Shown here: one piece after another, positions 26,887 to 34,788 of the stretch
Layout: each line of letters starts with the position of its first letter
Numbering within the stretch: the first letter of the stretch is position 1
NCBI RefSeq assembly: GCF_000720185.1
Contig: NZ_JOIY01000028.1
Coordinates: 45,963 to 109,962 of the forward strand
DNA: 64,000 bases
DNA from: Streptomyces sp. NRRL S-340
Lineage (GTDB): Bacteria; Actinomycetota; Actinomycetes; Streptomycetales; Streptomycetaceae
Direction of reading: 5' to 3'
The notes under the pieces: model-generated
What the model was told of the DNA's origin: nothing
Databases searched by the model: none
What the model saw: the letters and a program-made list of their open reading frames with translations, nothing else
Translations under genes and position numbers: made by a program

Positions 26887-27415
26887 GCCGGGCGCGGGGC
26901 GGTCGCCCGACCGCCCCGACCCGCCGCCGCTGCGCGTGCGGACCGGCGTCGACGTGGCCGAGGTGGCCCGGGTCGAGGAGCTGATGACCTCGCAACCCGG
27001 GCTGCGCGAGCGGGTGTTCACCCCTCGCGAGCTGGCCTACTGCGACCGCCGCAGACGGACCGGTGAACACCTCGCGGGCCGCTGGGCCGTCAAGGAGGCC
27101 GTACTCAAGTGCCTCGGGACCGGGATGACCCCGAGCATGGAGTGGACGGACATCGAGGTCGTCAACGACCGCGGCGGACGTCCCCAAGTACGCCTGCACG
27201 GCGAGGCGGAGACCGTCGCCCAGGCCCTCGGCATGTACCACATCGACATCTCCCTGAGCCACAGCGGAGGTCTCGCCGTGGCCCACGCCGTCGTGGTGTG
27301 CCCGGCCGACCCGCCCGGCACGGCCCGAGGCTCCGGGCCGCCCACCCGCACGACGCCGGACACGGCACCCCACAGCACACCCACGGCAGAAGGAGACGAT
27401 CGGCATGAGGCTTGA
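26858..27415 (+). CDS. acpS: Holo-ACP synthase (AcpS-type)
   Basis: A 185-aa protein whose core (about residues 25-150) is AcpS-like. RTGVDVAEVARVEEL holds the metal-binding Asp, and FTPRELAYCDRR and GRWAVKEAVLKCLGTGM supply the Glu and Lys. The C-terminus is a Pro/Thr-rich extension of about 35 residues. GTG 26858 overlaps the ACP gene by 29 bp; an internal start is possible because the first 25 residues are low-complexity. It probably modifies the unusual ACP encoded just upstream, which may not be recognised by the Sfp-type enzyme at 18453. Confidence 0.85.
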   Translation: MPHSPQPLREPGAGRSPDRPDPPPLRVRTGVDVAEVARVEELMTSQPGLRERVFTPRELAYCDRRRRTGEHLAGRWAVKEAVLKCLGTGMTPSMEWTDIEVVNDRGGRPQVRLHGEAETVAQALGMYHIDISLSHSGGLAVAHAVVVCPADPPGTARGSGPPTRTTPDTAPHSTPTAEGDDRHEA

Positions 27416-27470
27416 CGGCCGGACCCCGCAGCTCGGTCTGGGGCGGTCCACGACCGAGGGAGGCCGATGA
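27405..27470 (+). CDS. Micro-ORF 1 (21 aa), coupled
   Basis: A 21-residue ORF starting with ATG at 27405, 7 bases after a strong AAGGAGAC ribosome-binding site. That is the best Shine-Dalgarno between the AcpS and KS genes. It starts inside the AcpS gene and its stop overlaps the start of the next micro-ORF (ATGA). The peptide resembles nothing I know. It may serve to deliver ribosomes to the KS gene by coupling, or it may be a remnant of a lost gene. Expression is unproven. Confidence 0.35.
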   Translation: MRLDGRTPQLGLGRSTTEGGR

Positions 27471-27535
27471 TGCGGTCCCACCTGACCGACCGCCTCGGCA
27501 GCCGGCCGGTGCCGGGGACGGAGGCGCTGCGATGA
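27467..27535 (+). CDS. Micro-ORF 2 (22 aa), coupled to KS start
   Basis: A 22-residue ORF with GAGGGAGG upstream. It begins with tandem ATG codons at 27467 and stops at 27535, where its TGA overlaps the ATG of the KS gene (ATGA). Together with micro-ORF 1 it forms an unbroken chain of overlapping starts and stops from AcpS into the KS. No similarity is recognisable. A leader or coupling role is as likely as a functional peptide. Confidence 0.3.
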   Translation: MMRSHLTDRLGSRPVPGTEALR

Positions 27536-28821
27536 ACCGCAGGGTGGTCGTCACCGGCATGGGCGCCGTCACGCCGCTCGGCAACGACGCCGAGAGCACC
27601 TGGCGCGGCCTGGCCGAAGGACGCAGCGGCGTCGGGCAGTTGACCTCGATCGACACCACCGGCCACGACGTGACCATCGCCGGCGAGGTCAAGGACTTCG
27701 ACCTCGCCGACGCCGTGCCCGCCTCGGTGGGCCTGCGCCGGCTGCTGCGGCCGGGCACCTTCGGCGTGGGCGCGGCCTGGGAGGCGCTGCGCAACGCGGG
27801 TGTCGGCAAGGACACCTACGACGGCGCGGACATGGGCGTGGCCATGGGCGCCAGCGTGGACCGCCCGGACCTGCAGTGGCTGGTGGACGTCGGGGCGCTG
27901 CGCGAGGAGACCGGCCGCGACGACGCGTTCTTCCCGTACGCGCCCTCGGACGCGCTGTCCTACAGCCAGAGCATCCCCACCGCCGCGATGGCCAGGATGC
28001 TGGACGCGACCGGCCCGATGCTGGGCGTGTCCACCGCCTGCTCGGGCTCCGCGCACGCCATCGGAGAGGCCTTCCGCACCCTCCAGGAGGGTGACGCGAC
28101 GCTGATGCTCGCGGGCGGCTACGACTCGTTGACGTCCTGGCTCGACCTGGTGGGCTTCAGCCTGCTGGGGGCGCTGACCAAGGAGTACAACGACGACCCC
28201 GCCCGGGCCAGCCGCCCCTTCGACGGGAAGCGGTCCGGGTTCGTCCTCGGGGAGGGCGGCGTCGCCTTCGTCCTGGAGGACCTGGAGGCGGCCCGCGCCC
28301 GCGGGGCGCACATCCTCGCCGAGATCCTGGGCTACGGCACCAGTCTCAACGCCTGGCGGGTCACCGACTCGCCGCCGGACGGCAGCGGGGCCATCGAGTC
28401 CATGCAGGCCGCGATCGCGGACGCCGGTCTCGAACCGTCCGACATCGACTACGTCGCGGCGCACGGCACCAGCACCCACGGGAACGACCTGTCGGAGACC
28501 ACGGCGATCAAGAAGGTGTTCGGCGACCACGCCTACCGGCTGCTGGTCAGCTCGCCCAAGTCGATGGCCGGTCACCTCACCTCGGCGGGCGCCGCGCTCA
28601 GCGTGTTCGCCTCGATCGGGGCGATCAACCACGGTCTGGTGCCGCCGACCATCAACCAGGAGACCCCCGACCGCAAGCTCGACCTCGACTTCGTCCCCAA
28701 CACGGCGCGCGAGCACGACGTGCGCCACGCCCTCATCAACGCCTTCGCCTTCGGCGGCACCAACGTCGGTCTGGTCGTGGGGCGTTACGAGGACGAACGC
28801 GCCGAGAAGGCGGAGCGATGA
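27532..28821 (+). CDS. Ketosynthase with intact active site (KS-alpha/FabF type)
   Basis: A 429-aa condensing enzyme with Cys170 (GVSTACSGSAHA), His311 (AAHGTSTHGND), and Lys343 and His348 (SSPKSMAGHLT), all expected catalytic residues. It elongates acyl chains on the neighbouring ACP. ATG 27532 has GGAGG upstream. An in-frame TTG at 27412 would add 40 atypical residues and is rejected. The stop overlaps a possible ATG of the following Cys-less KS, so the two are probably a heterodimer analogous to KS-alpha/CLF. Similarity in kind to rhizobial FabF1/FabF2 next to AcpXL is suggestive but unproven. Confidence 0.9.
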   Translation: MNRRVVVTGMGAVTPLGNDAESTWRGLAEGRSGVGQLTSIDTTGHDVTIAGEVKDFDLADAVPASVGLRRLLRPGTFGVGAAWEALRNAGVGKDTYDGADMGVAMGASVDRPDLQWLVDVGALREETGRDDAFFPYAPSDALSYSQSIPTAAMARMLDATGPMLGVSTACSGSAHAIGEAFRTLQEGDATLMLAGGYDSLTSWLDLVGFSLLGALTKEYNDDPARASRPFDGKRSGFVLGEGGVAFVLEDLEAARARGAHILAEILGYGTSLNAWRVTDSPPDGSGAIESMQAAIADAGLEPSDIDYVAAHGTSTHGNDLSETTAIKKVFGDHAYRLLVSSPKSMAGHLTSAGAALSVFASIGAINHGLVPPTINQETPDRKLDLDFVPNTAREHDVRHALINAFAFGGTNVGLVVGRYEDERAEKAER

Positions 28822-28847
28822 CGGCCCGAGGAGACGGAGGAGCACCG

Positions 28848-30149
28848 ATGAGCGGCACCGGACGCCAGGTCGTCGTCAGCGGCATCGGCCTGCTGACCGC
28901 CCTGGGGGAAGGCCCCGAGGCCAACTGGAAGGCGATGGTGGCGGGCGAGTGCGGGATCGGCCCGATCCGGGCCTACGACCCGTCGCCGCTGCAGACCCGG
29001 CTGGGCGGTGAGATACCCGGCTTCGACGCCACCCGGTTCGCCACCAGGCGGCAACTGCGCACCATCAACCGCGGCGACCGTCTCGCGCTGGCCGCCGCCC
29101 GGCTCGCCCTCGACGACGCGGGCCTGCCGCACAACCAGGCCGGGGGCGACGAGCTCGGCCACCGGGCCGGCCTCTACCTCGGGGGCAACAAGTCGATCGG
29201 CCGCATGGACCAGCTGATCGAGGAGCTGAAGGTCATCCGCCGCCCGGACGGCCGGGCCGACCTGGCGCACCTCGGCCGGCGCGCGGACGTCATCATGCCG
29301 CCGCTGTTCTTCGTCGAAGGACTTCAGCCCGGCGCGGTCTTCAACATCTCGCAGACGTACGGCATCCGGGGCGCCAGCGCGTTCTTCGCGGGCGGCGCGG
29401 ACGCGGGGGCCACCGCGATCGGGCGGGGCATGCGCGCGGTGCGCCGCGGGGACGCGGACGTGGTGATCGCGGGCGGCTACGAGGACGCCACCGACTGGTG
29501 GGCGATGACGCTGCTCGACCGGCTCGGCGTGCTGACCACGCGCAACGGCCTCGGCCAGGCGGCGTACCGGCCCTTCGACCGGGAGCGCAGCGGGGCGGTT
29601 CCCGGCGAGGGTGCCGCGCTGCTGGTCCTGGAGGAGAAGGAGTCGGCGCTGCGCCGCGGCGCCCGCATCTACGCCGAGCTGACCGGCTACGGCGCCGGCC
29701 ACGACTGCGGTACGCCGCCGGCGCCGGACGCCCGGGGCCGGGGCGTGTCGCGGGCGGTGCGGCACGCGCTGCGGGACGCCCGGCTGTCCGCCGGCGACCT
29801 CGGCTACGTCGCCGCCGACGGCTCGGGCACCCGGCTCGGGGACGCCTCGGAGAGCGCGGGACTGCGCACCGCGCTGGGCACGGCCGCCGCGTCCGTGCCG
29901 GTGAGCAGCGTGAAGCCGCAGACGGGTCACCTCGTCGGCGGCGGCGGCGCGCTGAACGCCGCCGTGTGCGCGCTCGCCCTGCACCACGGGGCGCTGCCCG
30001 CGACGCTCAACCTCGACGACCCCGACCCGGCGTGCGCTCTGGACCATGTCCGCGGCAGCGCCCGGGAGGCCAGGCCCGCGCACGCGATGGCGCTGGCCCG
30101 GGGCATCGAGGGCCAGGCCGTGGCCCTCAGCCTGTCCAGGCCCGCGTGA
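28848..30149 (+). CDS. Cys-less ketosynthase homologue (CLF-like)
   Basis: A 433-aa thiolase-fold protein in which the catalytic region reads ASAFFAGGADAGATA (about 177-190), so Gly replaces Cys. The first His motif HGT is changed to DGSGT (about 324-328), while VKPQTGHLVGGGG keeps Lys and His. It therefore cannot form an acyl-enzyme and is probably the partner subunit of the preceding KS. Classical CLFs carry Gln at the Cys position, so this one belongs to a different branch. ATG 28848 follows GGAGACGGAGGA; an ATG at 28818 overlapping the previous stop would add 10 residues. Confidence 0.82.
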   Translation: MSGTGRQVVVSGIGLLTALGEGPEANWKAMVAGECGIGPIRAYDPSPLQTRLGGEIPGFDATRFATRRQLRTINRGDRLALAAARLALDDAGLPHNQAGGDELGHRAGLYLGGNKSIGRMDQLIEELKVIRRPDGRADLAHLGRRADVIMPPLFFVEGLQPGAVFNISQTYGIRGASAFFAGGADAGATAIGRGMRAVRRGDADVVIAGGYEDATDWWAMTLLDRLGVLTTRNGLGQAAYRPFDRERSGAVPGEGAALLVLEEKESALRRGARIYAELTGYGAGHDCGTPPAPDARGRGVSRAVRHALRDARLSAGDLGYVAADGSGTRLGDASESAGLRTALGTAAASVPVSSVKPQTGHLVGGGGALNAAVCALALHHGALPATLNLDDPDPACALDHVRGSAREARPAHAMALARGIEGQAVALSLSRPA

Positions 30150-30186
30150 GCGGCCGGACAGGCCTGTCCAGAAAGGGAAGCAGAGC

Positions 30187-32553
30187 ATGAGTGACGTTCC
30201 GGACCAGGCCGTCCGTGTCGTGATCGCCGCCGTGGGCGCGATCACCTCGCAGGGCGGTTCTGCCGAGGCCCTGTGGGACGGGGTGCGGGCGGGGCGGGTC
30301 GCGATCTCGCCCGTGCGCGGTCTGCCCATGGACGGCTACCAGACCACCGTGGGCGGCGAGATCACCGAACGCCCCCGCCCCGCCTACGACTACGCCCCGG
30401 GCTCCGGCGTCCGCGACTCCTGCGTGGACTTCGCGCTGAGCGCCGCCGAGGAGGCCATGGCCGCCTCGGGCCTGACGGTCGGCACGGACATCCCGGCCGA
30501 ACGCTGGGGTGTCGCGTACGGCACCTGCCACGGCGGCTGGCGCAGCGCCGAACTCGCGCTGCGCGAGGTGCAGGAGGGCCGCACTCCCGACTGGCACCGG
30601 TACACGTTCGTACCGCCGCAGGCCGCCGCGGAGGCGCTGTCGGCCGCCTTCGGCCTCAAGGGTCCGGTGCTCAGCGCCAACACGGCCTGTGCCTCCAGCG
30701 CGCACGCGCTCGCCCACGCCCTGGACGTGATCAGGGCGGGGCGCGCGGACGCGATGCTCGTGGGCGGCAGCGACGCCTTCACCGAGTCGGCGTTCGCCGG
30801 GTTCAGCAGCCTGGAGTCGCTCTCCGTGCAGCCCGCGGCCCCTTACTCCAAGGGCCGGTCGGGCCTGTCGCTGGGCGAGGGCAGCGGCATGCTCGTGCTG
30901 CTGTCGCAGGAGGCGGCCGAGCGGACCGGCGCGCCGGTCGTCGCCGAGGTGCTGGGCTACGGTCTGTCCGCGGACGGCCACCACCCGACGGCGCCGCATC
31001 CCGAGGGGGAGGGCGCGGCGCGGGCGATCCGGGCGGCCCTGACCGCCTCGGGCCTGACCCCCGACGACGTCCGGTACGTCAACGGGCACGGCACCGGCAC
31101 GCAGAAGAACGACGCGGCGGAGAGCAACGCGGTGCGTGCCGCGTTCGGCGACGCCGCCGAGAAGACCTCCCTGTCCAGCACCAAGTCGCTGATCGGTCAT
31201 CTGCTCGGCGGGGCCGGTGCGGTGGAGGGCATCGTCACGGTGCTGGCGCTGCGCGACCAGGTGGCGCCGCCCACCGCCTCCTTCGCCGGGGAGGATCCGC
31301 AGTGCGGGCTCGACCCGGTGGCGGGGACGGGCCGCCCGATGGTGCTGGACACCGCGCTGTCGAACAACTTCGGGTTCGCCGGGGCCAACGCCACGGTCGC
31401 CTTCGCCCGCCCCGGCGGCCCCGCCGTGCCGGCCGCGCACTCCCGTCCGGACGACGTCGTGGTCACCGGCTTCGGTGTGATCACCTCGGCGGGCGAGGGC
31501 GCCGAGGCGCTCTGGGACGCGTACGCGGCCGGACGGCGGCAGGGCGTTCCCGAGGACGGGCTGCGCCTGGCCCGGGTCGAGTTCGACCCTTCGGCCGCGG
31601 GCACCGCCCGGGAGCGCCGGCGCATGGACCGGGTCTCCCAGCTCGCCGTCGCCGCCTGCCGGGCCGCCCTGCGGCACGCGGACGCGCTCGGCGACGCGGC
31701 CGCCACGGCCGCGACCGGCGTGGTGGCCGGCACCGCGATCGGTCCGATGGAGAGCAGCGAGCGGTTCACCGCGCCGGTGCTGGCCGCGGGCGCGCAGGCC
31801 GCGAACCCGGCCGTCTTCCCGGCCACCGTGTACAACGGTGCGGCCGGCCAGGTCGCCATGGCCCTCGGTACCAAGGGACCGACGTCGACGCTGACTTCGG
31901 GCCACGCGGCGGGCGCCGCCGCCCTGGTCGCCGCCTGCGACATGCTGCGCACCGGTCGCGCCGAGCGCCTGCTGGTGCCCGCGGTGGAGGCCTTCTCGCC
32001 GGGTGCGCTGGACGCGTACCGCGCCATGCCGCTGTTCGGTACGGCCGCCGGGCGCCGGTACACGCTCGCCGAGGCCGGCATCACGCTGGTGCTGGAGCGC
32101 CGTGAGAGCGCCGAGCGGCGCGGCGCCACGATCCACGCCGTGGTCCTGGGCCACGCGACCGTCTCGGACGCCTGCGGCATCGGCCGCTGGGATCCTTCGG
32201 GCGACGGCGTCGAGCGGGCGATGCGCGCGGCGCTGGACGGCGCCGGGCTGCGCCCCGGGGACATCGGCGCCGTCTGGGCGAACGCGGCGGGTCTCGCCGT
32301 CGCCGACCGTCCCGAACGGGCCGCCTCGGAGCGGGTGTTCGACCTGGACCGGGTGCGGTTCGAGACCCCGAAGCGGGTGCTCGGCGAGCCGGCCGGCGCG
32401 GGCGCCCACCTGTCGGCGGTCCTCGCCGTCGGTGCCTGGCGCGAGGGCCGCGCCCACCGCCCCGTCGTGGTCAACAGCTCGTCCCTCGGCGGCACCCACA
32501 CCTCGCTCGTCCTCTCCCCCGCCCCCCTGCGCAGAACGGAGTCCGGCCGATGA
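30187..32553 (+). CDS. Fused ketosynthase and CLF-like didomain protein
   Basis: A 788-aa protein with two complete thiolase-fold halves. The first (1 to about 415) has Cys168 (SANTACASSAHA), His301 (GHGTGTQKND), and Lys333/His338 (TKSLIGHLLGGAG). The second begins near 422 (DDVVVTGFGVITSAG); where Cys is expected it reads LTSGHAAGAAAL (about 569-580), aligning His573 to Cys, and its later catalytic motifs are degraded. It looks like a covalently linked active KS and inactive partner. Separate KS and CLF genes are the norm, and a second pair already lies directly upstream. It overlaps the KAS III start by 4 bp. Confidence 0.88.
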   Translation: MSDVPDQAVRVVIAAVGAITSQGGSAEALWDGVRAGRVAISPVRGLPMDGYQTTVGGEITERPRPAYDYAPGSGVRDSCVDFALSAAEEAMAASGLTVGTDIPAERWGVAYGTCHGGWRSAELALREVQEGRTPDWHRYTFVPPQAAAEALSAAFGLKGPVLSANTACASSAHALAHALDVIRAGRADAMLVGGSDAFTESAFAGFSSLESLSVQPAAPYSKGRSGLSLGEGSGMLVLLSQEAAERTGAPVVAEVLGYGLSADGHHPTAPHPEGEGAARAIRAALTASGLTPDDVRYVNGHGTGTQKNDAAESNAVRAAFGDAAEKTSLSSTKSLIGHLLGGAGAVEGIVTVLALRDQVAPPTASFAGEDPQCGLDPVAGTGRPMVLDTALSNNFGFAGANATVAFARPGGPAVPAAHSRPDDVVVTGFGVITSAGEGAEALWDAYAAGRRQGVPEDGLRLARVEFDPSAAGTARERRRMDRVSQLAVAACRAALRHADALGDAAATAATGVVAGTAIGPMESSERFTAPVLAAGAQAANPAVFPATVYNGAAGQVAMALGTKGPTSTLTSGHAAGAAALVAACDMLRTGRAERLLVPAVEAFSPGALDAYRAMPLFGTAAGRRYTLAEAGITLVLERRESAERRGATIHAVVLGHATVSDACGIGRWDPSGDGVERAMRAALDGAGLRPGDIGAVWANAAGLAVADRPERAASERVFDLDRVRFETPKRVLGEPAGAGAHLSAVLAVGAWREGRAHRPVVVNSSSLGGTHTSLVLSPAPLRRTESGR

Positions 32554-33656
32554 CCACCGCGTACGACGTGAAGATCCTCTCCACCGGCAGCTATGTGCCC
32601 GGTGATCCGCTGGACAACGCCGCACTGGAGAAGTACGTCGGGCCGCTGCCGGACGACGTCCTCGAGGGCATCCAGGTCAGGACCCGGTACTGGATGATCG
32701 ACCCGGTCACGGGCGAGCACGTGATCAACAACAGCCGGATGGCCGAGCGTGCCTCCCGGCAGGCCCTGGACCGGGCCGGTGTGGAGCCCGGTGAGGTCGA
32801 CCTGATCGTGGTGTGCACGGCGACGCCGGAGTACACGCTGCCCAACGTGGCCACCACCCTGCAGCACTACCTGGGCCTGGAGAGCATCGCCGCGATCGAG
32901 ATCCGCGGGGCCTGCGCGGGCTGGGTGCAGGCACTGGACCTGGCCAGGCGGCAGCTGTCCGACGGGACGGCGCGCACCGCTCTCGTGGTGGGCAGCGAGT
33001 CCGTCTCGCCGCTGATGGCGCCGCTCTTCCTGGGCAAGGACCCGGCGCGGGTGCGGATGCGGGACCGGCTGACGCTGTACACGTTCGGCGACGGCGCGGG
33101 GGCCGTGGTGCTCCGGGCCGAGCCCGTCGACGACACGGCCGGCCCGCGTGCGGACCCGTCCACCTTCGTCAACGCCTGCGTGGGCGGTCTGCGCAAGCCG
33201 GGGATGGAGATCATCGGCGGCGGTACGGACGTGTCGCAGGCGGAGCAGCTGCGCCGCCGCCAGCTGATCCAGATGAAGATCGACGTGCCGGGCACCTCGT
33301 CCTTCGGACCGCAGGTGTTCGTCCGCGCGATCCAGGAGCTGACGCGCAAGGAGGGCCGCCCGCTCGGGGAGTTCGACGCGATCGTGCTGCCGGAGGGCAA
33401 CGCCGACTACTTCGCCGGCGAGTACGAGTCCGCCGGTCTGTCCGCCGAGGAGAACCAGGCGCTCACCGGGCGGATCGTGGAGAACCTGGCCGATGTGGGG
33501 GCCACCGGTTCCGCGGCGGTGCCGCTGTCGCTGGACGCGGGCTGGACCTCGGGACGCATCCGCCCCGGCCACCGCGTCGTGCTGCTCGGCATCGAGGCCA
33601 GCCGGTACGTCTACACCGGCCTCTCCGTGACCTGGCAGGCACCCGTCCCGGCCTGA
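32550..33656 (+). CDS. KAS III-like protein with altered catalytic triad
   Basis: A 368-aa FabH-like protein. Cys122 in IRGACAGWVQALD is present, but the HQAN motif that normally supplies His is LPEGNADYF (Glu282 at the His position), and the Asn of GNTSAAS is Ala318 in VGATGSAAVPLSL. With Cys but without His and Asn it probably does not decarboxylate malonyl-ACP; acyl transfer or starter loading is more likely. DpsC and CerJ relatives show that this fold can be repurposed. It is translationally coupled (ATGA) to the KS-CLF fusion and is the last gene of the condensing-enzyme run. Confidence 0.83.
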   Translation: MTTAYDVKILSTGSYVPGDPLDNAALEKYVGPLPDDVLEGIQVRTRYWMIDPVTGEHVINNSRMAERASRQALDRAGVEPGEVDLIVVCTATPEYTLPNVATTLQHYLGLESIAAIEIRGACAGWVQALDLARRQLSDGTARTALVVGSESVSPLMAPLFLGKDPARVRMRDRLTLYTFGDGAGAVVLRAEPVDDTAGPRADPSTFVNACVGGLRKPGMEIIGGGTDVSQAEQLRRRQLIQMKIDVPGTSSFGPQVFVRAIQELTRKEGRPLGEFDAIVLPEGNADYFAGEYESAGLSAEENQALTGRIVENLADVGATGSAAVPLSLDAGWTSGRIRPGHRVVLLGIEASRYVYTGLSVTWQAPVPA

Positions 33657-33741
33657 ACGGCCCCCGGCAAGGCTCCGCGGGCCCCACGGCCCTCGCCCCG
33701 GACATCAGATGTAACGCGTGAATTCCAAGGAGAAACACCGC

Positions 33742-34740
33742 ATGGCAATCGGACACCGCACGCTGGGAAAGCCCGGCCTCGACGTCTCCGCCCAGGGGCT
33801 CGGCTGCATGGGCATGTCGATCGGCTACGGCGAGGCGGACGCGACGGAAGCGCTCGCCACCATCCACCGGGCCCTGGAGCTGGGCGTCACCCTGCTCGAC
33901 ACCGCCGACATGTACGGCCCGTACGCCAACGAGGAGCTGATCGGGCGCGCCGTCGCCGGGCGCCGCGACGAGGTCGTGCTCTCCTCCAAGGTGGGCAGCG
34001 AGATCGACAACGGCCGTCTGACGTGGCGGGTCAACAACCGCCCCGAGTACATCCGCCGGTCGATCGAGGGCACCCTGCGCCGTCTGGGCACCGACCACCT
34101 CGACCTCTACTACCTGCACCGGGTCGACCCCGAGGTCCCCGTGGAGGAGTCCTTCGGCGCGCTCGCCGGACTCGTCGAGGCCGGGCTCGTGCGGCACCTG
34201 GGAATCTCCGAGGCGGCGCCCGCGACCATCCGGCGCGCCCACGCGGTGCACCCCCTGACCGCCGTGCAGACCGAGTACTCGCTGTTCACCCGCGACGTCG
34301 AGGTGAACGGCGTGCTGGAGACCACGCGCGAGCTGGGCATCGGATTCGTGGCCTACAGCCCGCTCGGCCGCGGCTTCCTGACCGGCACCATCCGCGACAC
34401 CTCCGACATCCCCGAGGGCCTCGACTTCCGGCACATCGCGCCCCGCTTCGAGAGCGGGAACATCCGCCGGAACCTGCCCGTGGTCGACCAGCTCAGCGAC
34501 CTGGCCGCCGCGACCGGCACCACGGTCGGCCGCCTGGCGCTGGCCTGGGTGCTCTCCCGCGGTCAGGACGTGGTCGCCATCCCCGGCACCAAGCGCCGCA
34601 CCTACCTGGAGGAGAACGTCTCCGCGAGCGAGGTCCGGCTCAGCGACGACGTCCTGGCGGCGATCGACTCCATCGCCCCGTACGGCATCACGGCCGGGGA
34701 ACGCTACCCGGCCGCCGAGATGCCCCAGCTGAACCGCTGA
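33742..34740 (+). CDS. Aldo/keto reductase
   Basis: A 332-aa TIM-barrel reductase. The catalytic tetrad is visible: Asp in LLDTADMYGPYANEELIG together with its Tyr, Lys in VLSSKVGSEI, and His in LYYLHRVDPEVP. FVAYSPLGRGFLTG and the IPGTKRRTYLEENV cofactor segment follow. It uses NADPH to reduce a carbonyl. Relatives EryBII and TylCII act as 2,3-enoyl reductases in deoxysugar pathways, so it may reduce a sugar intermediate; reduction of a polyketide carbonyl is the alternative. ATG 33742 has AAGGAG upstream; a GTG at 33718 is also in frame. Confidence 0.88.
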   Translation: MAIGHRTLGKPGLDVSAQGLGCMGMSIGYGEADATEALATIHRALELGVTLLDTADMYGPYANEELIGRAVAGRRDEVVLSSKVGSEIDNGRLTWRVNNRPEYIRRSIEGTLRRLGTDHLDLYYLHRVDPEVPVEESFGALAGLVEAGLVRHLGISEAAPATIRRAHAVHPLTAVQTEYSLFTRDVEVNGVLETTRELGIGFVAYSPLGRGFLTGTIRDTSDIPEGLDFRHIAPRFESGNIRRNLPVVDQLSDLAAATGTTVGRLALAWVLSRGQDVVAIPGTKRRTYLEENVSASEVRLSDDVLAAIDSIAPYGITAGERYPAAEMPQLNR

Positions 34741-34788
34741 CTCCCCGTCCGCACCCAAGCCATCCGCCCCGACTCCCGGGAGAAGGAC

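Noticed and set aside
27412..27531. TTG start giving the KS a 40-residue N-terminal extension
   Set aside because: The extension is Pro/Arg-rich and unlike KS N-termini, while ATG 27532 has GGAGG and starts right at MNRRVVVTGMG.
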